The notes: generated by a model not told the origin, from the letters alone. DNA of 64,000 bases from Gammaproteobacteria bacterium (GCA_030425645.1 JAUHZK010000011.1:1-64000), one strand, 5' to 3'. Numbered from the stretch's first letter, positions 8,018 to 17,894 are shown. A program made the numbers and translations.

Positions 8018-9445
8018 TTATCGAATAGTGACGTCGTAAACCTGTTGGCCACTTTGTACCAAGAGTTTGAGGCGGTTGCCGCTGCCACGTAAAGCTTCTC
8101 GGAAAGACTGCATACCGTTAATAAAAGTTCCATTTACCTGCAGTACCACGTCGCCGGGGCGCAGGTTGGCGTGCCAAGCGGAGGTGCCGCTGCGTACCGA
8201 GTGCACGAGTACGCCGGCGGCGGGGCCGATTTGTTCAGCTAGTGGTAAATCGCGGAATTCAGCGCCGGAAAGTTTGGGGTGAATAAAGTCACCGGCGCTG
8301 CGGCTGGGTACTGGGCGTGGGAAACGGGTCTGAAAACTCAGTGCTTGCGTGCCGCGTTGCACTTCGATGGTAAACAGCTGGCCTGCAAGCAAAAGCCCGG
8401 TGGCGTTACGTAAGGTTTGCTGGCTGTCGATATCGGTGCCATTAATACGCTGAATGATGTCGCCCTCGCGCATGCCGGTGCGGGCGGCTAATGAACTGCC
8501 TTCGACCTTAGTAACGACAATGCCTTCGGCGGTATTGCTTAGGCCAAAGCGCAACCGCAAAGCATCGTTTAGCGGTTCGGTGACAACGCCGAATTTGCCA
8601 CGCTGTACGCTGCCGTACATTAGTAGCTGCTCCATAATGCCGTTGAGCTTTGAGGTTGGTATGGCAAAGCCAATACCGGCGTTGCTGCCAGCTTCAGAAT
8701 AAATGGCGGTATTCAGGCCTACCAGTTCACCATTGGTGTTAACGAGCGCACCGCCGGAGTTGCCCGGGTTAATCGGCGCATCGGTCTGGATATAGTCTTC
8801 GATACCGTTGCCGTTACCGTTAATACCGTAGCGCCCAAGGGCGCTAACAATGCCCAAGGTGACCGAGTGGCGCAGCCCAAAGGGGTTGCCGACCGCGACG
8901 ACAAAGTCGCCGACTTCTAGGTCAGTGGAGTCACCAAATGGCAGCTCGCTCAAATTGGTAGGGTCTATTTTCAGCAGTGCGACGTCGGTGTTGGGGTCGC
9001 TGCCGAGTAAGCGCGCATTAACTTGGCGTTCGTCGTTTAGCACCACGTTAATTTGGTGAGCGTCTTCGATCACGTGGAAGTTGGTGATGATGTAGCCAAG
9101 CTCAGCGTTAACAATAACGCCGGAACCCAAGTTACGAAATTCGCGGTCGTCGCTGCCATCAGGGTTGTCGAGAAAGTATCGCAGGCCGTCGGTTTCACCG
9201 GCCTCGCGTTTTTCATAGCCAACCGTAGTGATGTTGACCACCGCTGGGATGACTTGTTTGAGCATGGGTGACAGGGTCAATAAACCCTGACTTTCGGCCG
9301 CAGGCTTGGGAACTGAGCCACCGCCTGCGCTAGGCTGCAAAGGTGGTGGCTGCGAGAAGAACTGCTCGTAGGCCACTAAAACCACGATGGTAGTAAGGAT
9401 GACCCGCCACAAATACAGGGAAATTTTTCGCCAGCGTAGTTCCAC
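8018..9445 (-). CDS. HtrA/Deg-type periplasmic serine protease with two PDZ domains
   Basis: This 475-residue protein has a single N-terminal hydrophobic segment (about 11-26), a trypsin-like domain (about 60-260) and two PDZ domains (about 285-375 and 400-475). The triad is His124 (TNFHVIEDA), Asp154 (NTDVALLKI) and Ser230 (PGNSGGAL). Two PDZ domains indicate a DegP/DegQ-type quality-control protease-chaperone, whereas DegS has one. The LA loop (RYFLDNPDG) is short, more like DegQ. The N-terminal segment lacks a clear signal peptidase site, so the protein may be membrane-tethered. It lies in an operon with DoxX; a 51-bp gap separates it from the divergent 5'-nucleotidase. Confidence 0.9.
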   Translation of the reverse strand: MELRWRKISLYLWRVILTTIVVLVAYEQFFSQPPPLQPSAGGGSVPKPAAESQGLLTLSPMLKQVIPAVVNITTVGYEKREAGETDGLRYFLDNPDGSDDREFRNLGSGVIVNAELGYIITNFHVIEDAHQINVVLNDERQVNARLLGSDPNTDVALLKIDPTNLSELPFGDSTDLEVGDFVVAVGNPFGLRHSVTLGIVSALGRYGINGNGNGIEDYIQTDAPINPGNSGGALVNTNGELVGLNTAIYSEAGSNAGIGFAIPTSKLNGIMEQLLMYGSVQRGKFGVVTEPLNDALRLRFGLSNTAEGIVVTKVEGSSLAARTGMREGDIIQRINGTDIDSQQTLRNATGLLLAGQLFTIEVQRGTQALSFQTRFPRPVPSRSAGDFIHPKLSGAEFRDLPLAEQIGPAAGVLVHSVRSGTSAWHANLRPGDVVLQVNGTFINGMQSFREALRGSGNRLKLLVQSGQQVYDVTIR

Positions 9446-9496
9446 TATTCGCTCAAGTTAATGAATCTGCGAATAGCTTAACGGTAAGCTAAGGCT

Positions 9497-10465
9497 ATGA
9501 AGAAACAAAATCAGATAAAAGATTTAAGCGTACTGATCTCATCGCGTGCCTTATTTGATTTAGAGGACAGCCATCAGGTCTATTTAGACAAGGGTGTGGA
9601 GGCTTATTGCGCCTACCAGCGCGAGCATGAAAACGAACCCTTGGCACCGGGCGTGGCCTTTAACTTGGTGCGCAAGTTGCTGCGCATTAATGAGCTGGTC
9701 GGCGACGATCCCGAGGTGCCGAAGATTGAGGTTTGCCTGTTGTCTCGTAACAGCGCCGATACTGGCTTACGGATTTTTAATTCGATTGCTCATCATGGGC
9801 TACCGATTGAGCGTGCCGCCTTTACCAACGGTGAATCGCCATTCCGTTACGTGAACCCGTTTCATGGTGATTTGTTTTTGTCGGCCGAGGATGACGATGT
9901 GCGCTTGGCTTTGGCTGGTAACCATGCTGCCGCTAGGATTTCGGGTGCCTCGGTTGGCGCTAACGACGACGACATTGTGCGTATTGCTTTTGATGGTGAC
10001 GCGGTGCTGTTCTCGGATCAGTCGGAGCGCATCTTTAAAGAGCAGGGTTTGGATGCCTTTATGGAGAACGAGGCCAAATCTGCACAGCAGCCGTTGGACC
10101 CCGGCCCGTTTAAGGGCTTTTTAGAAGGCCTGCATCAAATTCAGCGGCGCTTTAACGTAGACGAGTCACCGATACGGACGGCACTGATTACCGCGCGTGG
10201 TGCCCCCGCGCATGAACGCGTGATTCGCACCCTGCGTTCTTGGGACGTGCGGCTTGATGAAATGCTGTTTTTGGGCGGCAAGCCGAAACGTGAGTTTTTA
10301 GAAGCCTTCGGCGCCGATTTCTTTTTTGACGACCAGCAAAGCCATATTGATGGCGCTAGCGGCAGCATTGCCTCTGGCCATGTGCCGCACGGTGTTGCCA
10401 ATGAAAAAGCTACGGCGCAGAAAGTAGTTTCTCTATCATCCAGCGGCGGTCGTAACCCCAAGTAA
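9497..10465 (+). CDS. 5'-nucleotidase, cytosolic NT5C1-like family
   Basis: The 322-residue protein matches the family of cytosolic 5'-nucleotidase I (PF06189-type). It has VLISSRALFDLEDSH at the N-terminus, YQREHENEPLAPGVAFNLVRKLL, LSRNSADTGLRIFNSI, a DGDAVLFSDQSE motif (HAD-like acidic motif) and FFDDQQSH near the C-terminus. It would hydrolyse nucleoside monophosphates in the cytoplasm; AMP or IMP preference is not visible. The last 56 bp overlap, in antisense, the 3' end of the convergent DsbA-type gene, so both C-termini are encoded by the same DNA. Confidence 0.88.
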   Translation: MKKQNQIKDLSVLISSRALFDLEDSHQVYLDKGVEAYCAYQREHENEPLAPGVAFNLVRKLLRINELVGDDPEVPKIEVCLLSRNSADTGLRIFNSIAHHGLPIERAAFTNGESPFRYVNPFHGDLFLSAEDDDVRLALAGNHAAARISGASVGANDDDIVRIAFDGDAVLFSDQSERIFKEQGLDAFMENEAKSAQQPLDPGPFKGFLEGLHQIQRRFNVDESPIRTALITARGAPAHERVIRTLRSWDVRLDEMLFLGGKPKREFLEAFGADFFFDDQQSHIDGASGSIASGHVPHGVANEKATAQKVVSLSSSGGRNPK

Positions 10466-11687
10466 CAAAGTCGCCCAGTTTCCAACTCGGTACGCCCCAA
10501 AGGCCTTGGTTAAAGAGGTCTTGGCGGTTGCGTTCGGCTAGGTCCAAATCCATACCTTTGGCGAGTTTGGCGAGTACCGCAGAATCATCTAAGCCTGCTT
10601 GGCGGCTGGCATGAAGCAAGCCTTCGTCGGTGGCAATGTCGGTGCTCTCAGCAAAGGCAGCGCGTGAGGCGGCGGCTAGGAACTGCAGCTGTTGCTGGGT
10701 GCCTTTGCAGAGGTTGAAGACGGTGAGTGCGCGTTCGGCACCAGCGCCAATAGGGTCGGCAATACGGCCAAAACGTAGGCCGTCGCGTTCAGCGCAGCGT
10801 TTTACGTCGCGCACGATATACAAACGCTTAGCGCGCGGCACCGGCAGTCCCCGCATGGCCATTGGTAGCACCGGTTTGACGACAACGTCAGCGGGCCATT
10901 GCTGATGATTTTTTAGCACGTAGTCAGCGGCCAAGTAGGAGTAGGGGCTACGAAAGCTGAAATAAAACTCCAGCTGTTTGTCGCCGCTCATTTTGAGCTG
11001 GGCGGCATCCGCATTGAAGTCTAATAACGGTGTTTCTGCTTCTAACGCTCCCCATTTCAAAAGCTTTTGCTGCAAAAACTCAAAGCGGTCCAAGGCCCAG
11101 AACCACTCGCCGTCGAATTGCCACATGGCGGGCAAATAGTGGCCCATTTTCTTGCGTCTTAGCGCGTTGCGGCCGAGTTCGGCGTCGGCGCGGGTGCGAT
11201 CGAGTAAAGCGATGTCAGCTGGCCAACCGGCGTTGCCAAAAATGGCGGCTCGAGTTTCAGCCTCAAGTGTCAGTAGGCGATAGAGGTCTTGGCCATGACC
11301 GCAGAATGCCTGCATGGCGCGTTGTTTGCTGTCTGCGTTAGGAAGGCTGGCGTTGGCCGGTAGTTGTAGTCCCCAAGCGTTGGCAATGCGCAACGCATCA
11401 ATCAAGGCAAACTGCTGTTGCTTGTCGGCCTCCGGATAGGTGTTGGCCTCTGGCGTCGGCACAACCAATACTTGAATTGGACAATGTATGCGGTCTGCAA
11501 AACGCCCTAGGGCTTGTAGGGCTAGGTGCGAATGTGGGTCGCCGGGTTCGAAATAGAGTTCTAGTGTGGGTGGTTTGCCACGCACGTTGTTCAACCCAAA
11601 ACGGCGGGCTTTGGCACGTGCGCTAGGGTCGGGGCGCGACACCACTTGCTCAATAATCCAGCCCCGTAATTTGCTTGCCATACTCAT
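10410..11687 (-). CDS. Tandem DsbA/HCCA-isomerase-like (kappa-GST fold) protein
   Basis: I start at the second in-frame ATG (11685-11687), which has AAGGGG eight bases upstream; an ATG at 11708 would overlap the upstream stop. The 425-residue protein has two related halves. The second (about 215-425) contains LEFYFSFRSPYSYLA and ends GVPSWKLGDFVTWGYDRRW, the pattern of 2-hydroxychromene-2-carboxylate isomerase and kappa-class GST. The first (about 25-200) has LELYFEPGDPHSHLA and MWQFDGEWFWALDRFEFL. No CxxC pair is present, so it is not a thiol oxidase. It lies 11 bp after an acyl-CoA dehydrogenase gene, hinting at a catabolic role. Confidence 0.75.
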   Translation of the reverse strand: MSMASKLRGWIIEQVVSRPDPSARAKARRFGLNNVRGKPPTLELYFEPGDPHSHLALQALGRFADRIHCPIQVLVVPTPEANTYPEADKQQQFALIDALRIANAWGLQLPANASLPNADSKQRAMQAFCGHGQDLYRLLTLEAETRAAIFGNAGWPADIALLDRTRADAELGRNALRRKKMGHYLPAMWQFDGEWFWALDRFEFLQQKLLKWGALEAETPLLDFNADAAQLKMSGDKQLEFYFSFRSPYSYLAADYVLKNHQQWPADVVVKPVLPMAMRGLPVPRAKRLYIVRDVKRCAERDGLRFGRIADPIGAGAERALTVFNLCKGTQQQLQFLAAASRAAFAESTDIATDEGLLHASRQAGLDDSAVLAKLAKGMDLDLAERNRQDLFNQGLWGVPSWKLGDFVTWGYDRRWMIEKLLSAP

Positions 11688-11698
11688 GATTCTGCCCC

Positions 11699-12847
11699 TT
11701 ATAACCATCCCTGTTGGCGGGCTGCCAGTTCATTCATGATTTCGCGTGTGCCACCACCAATGCTCAGCACCTTGGTTTCACGAAAGATGCGCTCTGACTT
11801 GGTCTCGCGCATATAGCCCGCACCACCCAAAATCTGCACGGCTTCTGGCGCAATGTATTCAATCAGGTCGGTGCAATGGTTTTTAAGCTGCGCCAAGTCG
11901 GCGGGTTTGGCTTGGTTCTTTGATATTAGCCAAGTAATTTCAAATAGATAGGCCCGCGCCGCATCAAGACGCGCGCGCATGTCGGTGAGCTTATGGCGAA
12001 TCACTTGGTGGTGAATAATCGGTTTGCCGAAGGTTTTGCGCTGCTGCGCCCATTCCAGTGCCTCTTCAAACGCAGCGTTGGCTAGGCCCCAAGCCTGTGC
12101 GGCGAGCCCAAGGCGTTCGTTATTGAAGTTTTGCATGATGAAAGGGAAGCCGGCATTTTCAGGCCCAATGCGGTTGGCAACGGGCACGCGGCAGTCGTCA
12201 AAATAGAGCGTGGCGGTGTCAGAGCACCACCAGCCCATTTTCTTTAATGGTGTGCGTGTAAATCCGGGCGCATCACGTGGCACTAAGATTAGGCTAACTC
12301 CACCGGCACCTTCGCCACCGGTACGCACGGCAACGGTAAACCAATCGGCATCCATACCGCTGGTGATAAAGGTTTTGCTGCCATTAATCACGTAATCATC
12401 GCCGTCACGGCTGGCGCGAGTTTGAATATTGGCAACATCGGAGCCGCCACTGGGTTCGGTAATGGCCAGTGCGGCGCGTTGTTGGCCGCTAAGTACGGCG
12501 GTACAAACGCTGTCGCGCAAGGGGTGCTGTGTATCCAGTATCAGTGGCGGGATAGCGATATCGTGCGTAAACAAATTCGCCATTAGGCCGCCGCTGCCGG
12601 CGCGCGATATTTCGATGGTGCTGAGGACTTTATAGAAGGGGTCAGCCTCAAATCCGCCTAGTTCCTCTGGGTATCCGATACCGAAAAGCCCAAGTTCGGC
12701 GGCTTGTTGGTACAGCTCGCTAGGTAAGCCGCCATCTTCTTCCCACTGGTTAATATGCGGAATGATTTGCTCGTCGACAAAACGGGCGACGCTGTCTCTG
12801 AACGCTAGGTGTTCGTCGTTAAGATAAATGGAGCGATAGGCCGCCAT
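11699..12847 (-). CDS. Acyl-CoA dehydrogenase
   Basis: A 382-residue flavoenzyme of beta-oxidation or branched-chain catabolism. Visible motifs are ALAITEPSGGSDVANI (FAD/substrate loop, about 127-141), VINGSKTFITSG, QRKTFGKPI and AVQILGGAGYMRETKSERIFRETK. The C-terminal catalytic Glu position of medium-chain enzymes reads SIGGGTREIM here, with Gly in place of Glu. Glu244 in FNNERLGLA instead aligns with the base of isovaleryl-CoA and long-chain dehydrogenases. The substrate is thus probably branched or long-chain; this is inference. It is followed closely by the tandem DsbA-like gene in the same direction. Confidence 0.92.
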   Translation of the reverse strand: MAAYRSIYLNDEHLAFRDSVARFVDEQIIPHINQWEEDGGLPSELYQQAAELGLFGIGYPEELGGFEADPFYKVLSTIEISRAGSGGLMANLFTHDIAIPPLILDTQHPLRDSVCTAVLSGQQRAALAITEPSGGSDVANIQTRASRDGDDYVINGSKTFITSGMDADWFTVAVRTGGEGAGGVSLILVPRDAPGFTRTPLKKMGWWCSDTATLYFDDCRVPVANRIGPENAGFPFIMQNFNNERLGLAAQAWGLANAAFEEALEWAQQRKTFGKPIIHHQVIRHKLTDMRARLDAARAYLFEITWLISKNQAKPADLAQLKNHCTDLIEYIAPEAVQILGGAGYMRETKSERIFRETKVLSIGGGTREIMNELAARQQGWL

Positions 12848-12881
12848 ATGGTCCCCTCAGAATAAGCTGGTATCAGAATAA

Positions 12882-14417
12882 TTAGTCGATGATTAGGTTG
12901 AAGCCGGCTTCGGTGAGCCGTGCCGCTTCTTGTTCAAGGTCGGCGCGGGTCAGTGGGTGGCGGTTGAGCCAGCCGCGTTTGAACGTAACGGTTAATTGGC
13001 GGCCCTTGGCCTTTATGCGGATGGGTGTTTCGCGCTTAGGTGCGCGGTCACGATGCACATAAACCGCCAAACGCAGCAAGATAGCCAATTTGATAATCAC
13101 GGCACCTTGTTTTTCGGTTAGGTGTTCTAGCCTTTCCAGCGGAATGCGTTTTCGATGCGCCTGGATTAATGTGCCCAGTGTGTGCTGCTCTTGCCGCGAA
13201 AAGCCGGGCATATTGCTGTGGTCAACGATATAGGCGCCGTGGCGATGGTAGCTGCGAAAGCCTATGCCGAGGCCCAATTCGTGCAAGCGGGCAGCCCAGT
13301 GCAAATAGGCCATGTGTATTTCGGTATTCAGTTTCCAGCTGTTGGCCACTTGCGCCAGCAGCGCCCGAGCAGTTTTACTAATGCGACGTGCGTGACGGCT
13401 GTCTAGGCGGTGACGCTTGGCAAGTGCACGTACCGACTCATGCCTGAGCTCGCGCCCTTGGCGATCACCCATAAGGTCGTAGAGCACGCCTTCGCGTAGG
13501 GCGGTTTCGGTGGTGCGCATGGATTCTATTTTCAGCGCTTTGAAAATACCCATCATGGCGGCGAGGCCAGCGGCAAAGACTTTTTCGCGGTCAGCAGACA
13601 AACCGGCGAGTTTCAGTTTCTGGCTGTTGCCGCATTGAATGCAAAGTTTGCGTACTTCGCGCATACCGCTATAGGTGATGGTGCCGTCGCTCAGGCCGTT
13701 TTCTTTCAGCACCAAGCTGATGGCTTGCGCACTGCCGCTGGTGCCGATCACCGTTTGCCAAGGAAACTTGCGCCAGCGGCGTTGAATGGGCGCTAGCTCA
13801 TGCATGGCGTCTTGGCGGGCGGCTTTAAAGGCTTTGCTAGTCAGGTCACCGTTTGCGAAATATTTTTCCGTTAAACGCACGCAGCCAATCTGTAAGCTGG
13901 CTAGCTCATGCGGGGTGTGGTCTTCACCATAAATAAATTCGGTACTGCCGCCGCCAATATCGAGAATTAAACGTTTTGAGGGCGCGTCACCAAGGCTTTT
14001 GGTCACGCCTAGCCAAATTAAACGGGCTTCTTCATGACCAGAGATAATGTCGATTGGGGTGCCCAGCGCGGCTTCTGCCTGTGGCAAAAACGTTTCGCTA
14101 TTGCTGATGCGGCGTAAGGTGTTGGTGCCAACGGCGCGAATGTTTTCATTCGGCACTTGGCTCATCAGCTGCGAAATACGCTGCAAACAGTCGAGCGCGC
14201 GTTGTTGCGCGTCAGCATTCAGAAAGTAATGTTCGTCTATGCCAGCCGCTAGGCGCACGGTTTCTTTATGACGGTCAACGATATCGAGCTGATTACCCTG
14301 GCAGCGAGCCACCACGGTATGAAAACTATTGGAGCCAAGGTCAATGGCGGCAACCAGCTGCGAGTCAGTCTCTGGCGTATCGTTATTAGCAGTAAGTTTT
14401 GGTTCCGTGCTACTCAA
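12882..14417 (-). CDS. ppx: Exopolyphosphatase / guanosine pentaphosphate phosphatase (Ppx/GppA)
   Basis: The 511-residue protein has the ASKHA-fold signature motifs DLGSNSFH (26-33), VGTNTLRR, GHEEARLIWLGV and DIGGGSTEF, followed by a C-terminal HD-like helical domain with RLHELGLGIGFRSYHRHGAYI. It removes terminal phosphate from polyphosphate or pppGpp. Length (E. coli Ppx 513) favours Ppx, but paralogue assignment from sequence alone is uncertain. It is not linked to ppk here, but lies about 3 kb from phoBR, consistent with a phosphate role. The gene is divergent from pepN with a 51-bp gap. Confidence 0.88.
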   Translation of the reverse strand: MSSTEPKLTANNDTPETDSQLVAAIDLGSNSFHTVVARCQGNQLDIVDRHKETVRLAAGIDEHYFLNADAQQRALDCLQRISQLMSQVPNENIRAVGTNTLRRISNSETFLPQAEAALGTPIDIISGHEEARLIWLGVTKSLGDAPSKRLILDIGGGSTEFIYGEDHTPHELASLQIGCVRLTEKYFANGDLTSKAFKAARQDAMHELAPIQRRWRKFPWQTVIGTSGSAQAISLVLKENGLSDGTITYSGMREVRKLCIQCGNSQKLKLAGLSADREKVFAAGLAAMMGIFKALKIESMRTTETALREGVLYDLMGDRQGRELRHESVRALAKRHRLDSRHARRISKTARALLAQVANSWKLNTEIHMAYLHWAARLHELGLGIGFRSYHRHGAYIVDHSNMPGFSRQEQHTLGTLIQAHRKRIPLERLEHLTEKQGAVIIKLAILLRLAVYVHRDRAPKRETPIRIKAKGRQLTVTFKRGWLNRHPLTRADLEQEAARLTEAGFNLIID

Positions 14418-14468
14418 GGTTAGCTACACTGTGGCTTCTTATTTAACCGCAGCTTACCTCAATAAAAC

Positions 14469-17093
14469 ATGGCTACAAACGCCCAAACCGAAACAATTTA
14501 TCTAAAAGATTATGTTGCGCCAGCTTGGCGTATTACCGAGGTTGATTTAACCGTGGCGCTGTATGAAAGCCACGCCTTGGTAACAGCCTGTTTGACGTTT
14601 GAGCAGGCGACGCCTGATGCCGCCGAGATGCGCCTTGATGGCGAGCTGTTGCAGCTAGAGGCGATTGCGATTGATGGCCGCACTTTGCCGCCGACAGAAT
14701 ATCAAGTGCAGGATGAGGCTTTGGTGCTATGGCAGCCGCCCAAGTCGGGTGTATTGCAAACAACGGTCAGAATCGAGCCACAGAACAATACGGCTTTGGA
14801 AGGTCTTTATCGCAGCGGTGGTATGTTCTGTACCCAGTGTGAGGCTGACGGTTTTCGCCGCATCACCTATTTTCTAGATCGGCCGGATGTATTGTCGCGC
14901 TACCGCACCCGCATTGAGGCCGATAAGCAGCAATATCCGGTGCTGCTGTCGAACGGTAATCCGATTGAGCAGGGTGACCTGGCGGACGGGCGTCACTTTG
15001 TCACTTGGGAAGATCCGTTTCCTAAACCTTGCTATTTATTTGCCTTGGTAGCCGGCGATTTACATTTGCAGCAATCGAGCTTTACCACTGCCAGTGGTCG
15101 AGAAGTCGACTTGCGTCTCTATGTTGAGCCGCAAAATGCCGACAAATGCGAGCATGCGATGCAGTCGCTGAAAAACGCCATGCGCTGGGATGAGGAAACC
15201 TTTGGCCTAGAGTACGACCTCGATATTTACATGATCGTGGCGGTAGACGATTTCAATATGGGCGCGATGGAGAATAAAGGCTTAAATGTTTTCAATTCTC
15301 GGTTTGTATTGGCGCGCCCAGAAATCGCCGAAGACAGCGATTACGAAGATATTGAAGCCGTCATTGGCCACGAATACTTCCATAACTGGACTGGTAATCG
15401 TGTGACTTGCCGTGATTGGTTTCAGCTGTCTCTAAAAGAGGGCCTTACGGTGTTTCGAGAGCAAGAGTTCTCGGCCGATATGAACGCGCGTAGCGTGAAA
15501 CGGATTGCCGATGTGCGTCGTTTGCGTAGTTTCCAGTTCCCAGAAGATGCGGGCCCCACAGCGCACCCGATTCGCCCGGATCGTTATAGCGAAAGCAATA
15601 ACCTCTATACCGCTACCGTTTATGAAAAGGGCGGCGAGGTGATTCGGATGTTGCATGGTTTGGTGGGCAAAGCCGGCTTCCGTGCTGGCATGGATCTGTA
15701 TTTTGAGCGCCATGATGGTCAGGCAGTGACTTGCGAGGACTTTGTTGCCGCCATTGCCGATGCCAACCAAATCGATTTGAGTGCCTATTTAGGTTGGTAC
15801 ACCCAAGCGGGTACGCCGCGTCTTGCGATGCAGCAGCACTATGATGCAGAACGCCAACAACTGACCTTGCGTTTCAGTCAAGAAACCTTGCCGACCGCAG
15901 AGCAGGCCGAGAAAAAACCGTTGCCCATCCCAATTGCATTGGCCTTGCTAGATAAAAACGGCGACAACGTAGCAGCTACGCTGTTAGCGGGTGCCGGCCG
16001 CGTAGACGGTGATGGTTGGGTATTGGAACTTAGCCAAGCACAGGGCGAGTTTGTATTCGACGACGTGCCGGAAGGTGCAGTGCCATCCGTGTTACGAGGT
16101 TTTTCAGCACCGGTAGAGCTGGCGGCTGATTTGAGTCGTGAGCAAAAATTACTGCTGCTTAAATCAGATAGTGATGCCTTTGTGCGTTGGGATGCCGGCC
16201 AACAGCTGGCCTTTGACGAGCTCAGCGCCTTGGTTTGCGGCGAACAAGAAACCGTGGCCGCCGATTTTATAAGTGCCTGTGGCGATGCGATTGACTTGGT
16301 TTTATCTGGCCAAGATCAAGACTATGCACTCTATGCCGAATTACTGACATTTCCGGACGAGGCTTTTCTGGTTAACCGCTTAAGCCGGGTTGACGTGCAT
16401 AGCATTCACCATGCCGTCAAAGCTCTACGCCGCGGTTTGGCCGCTGCGCTTAGCAGCCAGTGGTTGGCGCTGTATGAGTGCTGTCAGCAACAGGCCGATA
16501 ATGCCAGTGCAAGGTCATTACGTAATGTGGCTTTGCGTTATATCGCCGTGGCCGATGTGGCGAAGGCTAATACGCTTGTAGAACAGCAAATGGATAATGC
16601 TGCCTGTATGACCGATAGCATGGGTGCTTTAAGAGTGGCGGTACATGCGCAGTTACCGTCGGCTAAAACGATGCTAGAAGACTTCTATCAGCGCTGGCAG
16701 CAAGAGCCGCTAGTGGTGAATAAATGGTTGGCGGTGCAAGCCAGCCGAGCTGATATGAATGTGTTGGCTGATATTAAAGCACTGGCTGAGCATGAAGCCT
16801 TTGATATCACTAATCCGAATAAAGTACGTTCGTTATTCAACTTATATGCGGCATGGAATCCGGTGGGCTTCCACGGTGGCGGCAAAGCGGCTTATAGCTT
16901 TATTGCTGATCAAGTATTACGTTTAAATGAGCTGAATCCACAAGTGGCCGCCAGATTAGTGGGCGCTTTTAATCATTGGCGCAAGTTTGACGGCGAGCCG
17001 CGTTTAGAGATGCAGCAGCAGTTGCAGCGTATTCAGTCGGCTTCGGGCTTAAGCCGTGCGGTGGCGGATATTGTCGGTAAAAGTTTGGCGTAA
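14469..17093 (+). CDS. pepN: Aminopeptidase N
   Basis: An 874-residue M1-family zinc metallopeptidase that trims N-terminal residues from peptides in the cytoplasm. The exopeptidase motif GAMEN is at 265-269 and the zinc site HEYFH at 301-305, with Glu324 in KEGLTVFREQE completing HExxHx18E. A beta-rich N-terminal domain and a C-terminal helical-repeat domain of about 330 residues follow the family plan (E. coli 870). The start ATG lies 51 bp from the divergent ppx start. The downstream gap contains the phoB Pho box. Confidence 0.97.
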   Translation: MATNAQTETIYLKDYVAPAWRITEVDLTVALYESHALVTACLTFEQATPDAAEMRLDGELLQLEAIAIDGRTLPPTEYQVQDEALVLWQPPKSGVLQTTVRIEPQNNTALEGLYRSGGMFCTQCEADGFRRITYFLDRPDVLSRYRTRIEADKQQYPVLLSNGNPIEQGDLADGRHFVTWEDPFPKPCYLFALVAGDLHLQQSSFTTASGREVDLRLYVEPQNADKCEHAMQSLKNAMRWDEETFGLEYDLDIYMIVAVDDFNMGAMENKGLNVFNSRFVLARPEIAEDSDYEDIEAVIGHEYFHNWTGNRVTCRDWFQLSLKEGLTVFREQEFSADMNARSVKRIADVRRLRSFQFPEDAGPTAHPIRPDRYSESNNLYTATVYEKGGEVIRMLHGLVGKAGFRAGMDLYFERHDGQAVTCEDFVAAIADANQIDLSAYLGWYTQAGTPRLAMQQHYDAERQQLTLRFSQETLPTAEQAEKKPLPIPIALALLDKNGDNVAATLLAGAGRVDGDGWVLELSQAQGEFVFDDVPEGAVPSVLRGFSAPVELAADLSREQKLLLLKSDSDAFVRWDAGQQLAFDELSALVCGEQETVAADFISACGDAIDLVLSGQDQDYALYAELLTFPDEAFLVNRLSRVDVHSIHHAVKALRRGLAAALSSQWLALYECCQQQADNASARSLRNVALRYIAVADVAKANTLVEQQMDNAACMTDSMGALRVAVHAQLPSAKTMLEDFYQRWQQEPLVVNKWLAVQASRADMNVLADIKALAEHEAFDITNPNKVRSLFNLYAAWNPVGFHGGGKAAYSFIADQVLRLNELNPQVAARLVGAFNHWRKFDGEPRLEMQQQLQRIQSASGLSRAVADIVGKSLA

Positions 17094-17145
17094 CTTTAAG
17101 CTGGATGCGGTTAAATTTGATTCCGGCGGGGTCTTTGTAATAAAA

Positions 17146-17163
17146 ACGTCATTGCTGTGTCAT
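17146..17163 (+). promoter_or_regulatory. Candidate Pho box upstream of phoB
   Basis: Two 7-mers, ACGTCAT (17146-17152) and GTGTCAT (17157-17163), are separated by TGCT, giving the 11-bp spacing of PhoB half-sites (consensus CTGTCAT). They lie 48 bp before the phoB start, as expected for autoregulation. Confidence 0.7.
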
Positions 17164-17210
17164 CTAATGACGCCGGTTTAAAAGACAAAAGCGAGAAGTA
17201 GATAACAGCC

Positions 17211-17894
17211 ATGAAAACCATATTGTTGGTAGAAGACGATCAAGCCATTCGTGAAATGGTGGTGTTCGCCTTGGAAAAAGAAGGCTACCGAGTCGTAGAG
17301 GCTGAAGATGGCCAAGCGGCTTATGTGGCCATTGCCAATGAACGTCCTGATTTGGTTTTATTGGATTGGATGTTGCCGGGCGAAAGCGGTATTGAAATTT
17401 GTCGGCAGCTAAAACGCGACGAAGACAGCCGCGATCTACCCATTATTATGCTCACCGCGCGCGGTGAAGAAGATGATCGCGTGCAAGGTTTAGAAACCGG
17501 TGCTGATGACTATATGTCTAAGCCGTTTTCGGTGCGCGAGTTGCTAGCCCGCATTAAGGCCTTGTTGCGCCGTACCTCGCCGGAGCAAGATGGCGTGCTA
17601 GAAGCCAATGGGCTGTTATTGGATGCGGCCAGTGCTCGTGTGAGCTGTAATGGTGAGTCGATTCACCTGGGCCCAACCGAATATCGCCTGCTGCACTTTT
17701 TTATGTCGCACCCCGACCGGGTGTATAACCGTACCCAGCTATTAGACCAAGTATGGGGTGCCAACGTTTATGTTGAAGAGCGTACGGTTGACGTGCATAT
17801 CCGCCGTCTTCGTAAAGCGCTGGAACCTTGCTCAGCTGAAGATTTGGTACAAACGGTACGTGGTCTTGGTTACCGTTTTTCCACTCAGACTTAG
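17211..17894 (+). CDS. phoB: Phosphate regulon response regulator PhoB
   Basis: A 227-residue OmpR-type response regulator. The receiver domain (1-120) has the acidic cluster VEDD (7-10), phospho-acceptor Asp52 in LLDWMLPG, the conserved Thr in MLTARGEE and Lys in SKPF. The winged-helix DNA-binding domain (about 130-227) contains [16 protein letters not shown] and [12 protein letters not shown]. Phosphorylated PhoB binds Pho boxes and activates the regulon; four such sites are visible in this window. Its own promoter carries one. phoR follows after 49 bp in the same direction. Confidence 0.97.
   Translation: MKTILLVEDDQAIREMVVFALEKEGYRVVEAEDGQAAYVAIANERPDLVLLDWMLPGESGIEICRQLKRDEDSRDLPIIMLTARGEEDDRVQGLETGADDYMSKPFSVRELLARIKALLRRTSPEQDGVLEANGLLLDAASARVSCNGESIHLGPTEYRLLHFFMSHPDRVYNRTQLLDQVWGANVYVEERTVDVHIRRLRKALEPCSAEDLVQTVRGLGYRFSTQT

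Noticed and set aside
7999-8133. N-terminal extension of the DoxX protein
   Set aside because: It overlaps the htrA 3' end; the internal ATG has a good ribosome binding site and starts the family pattern.
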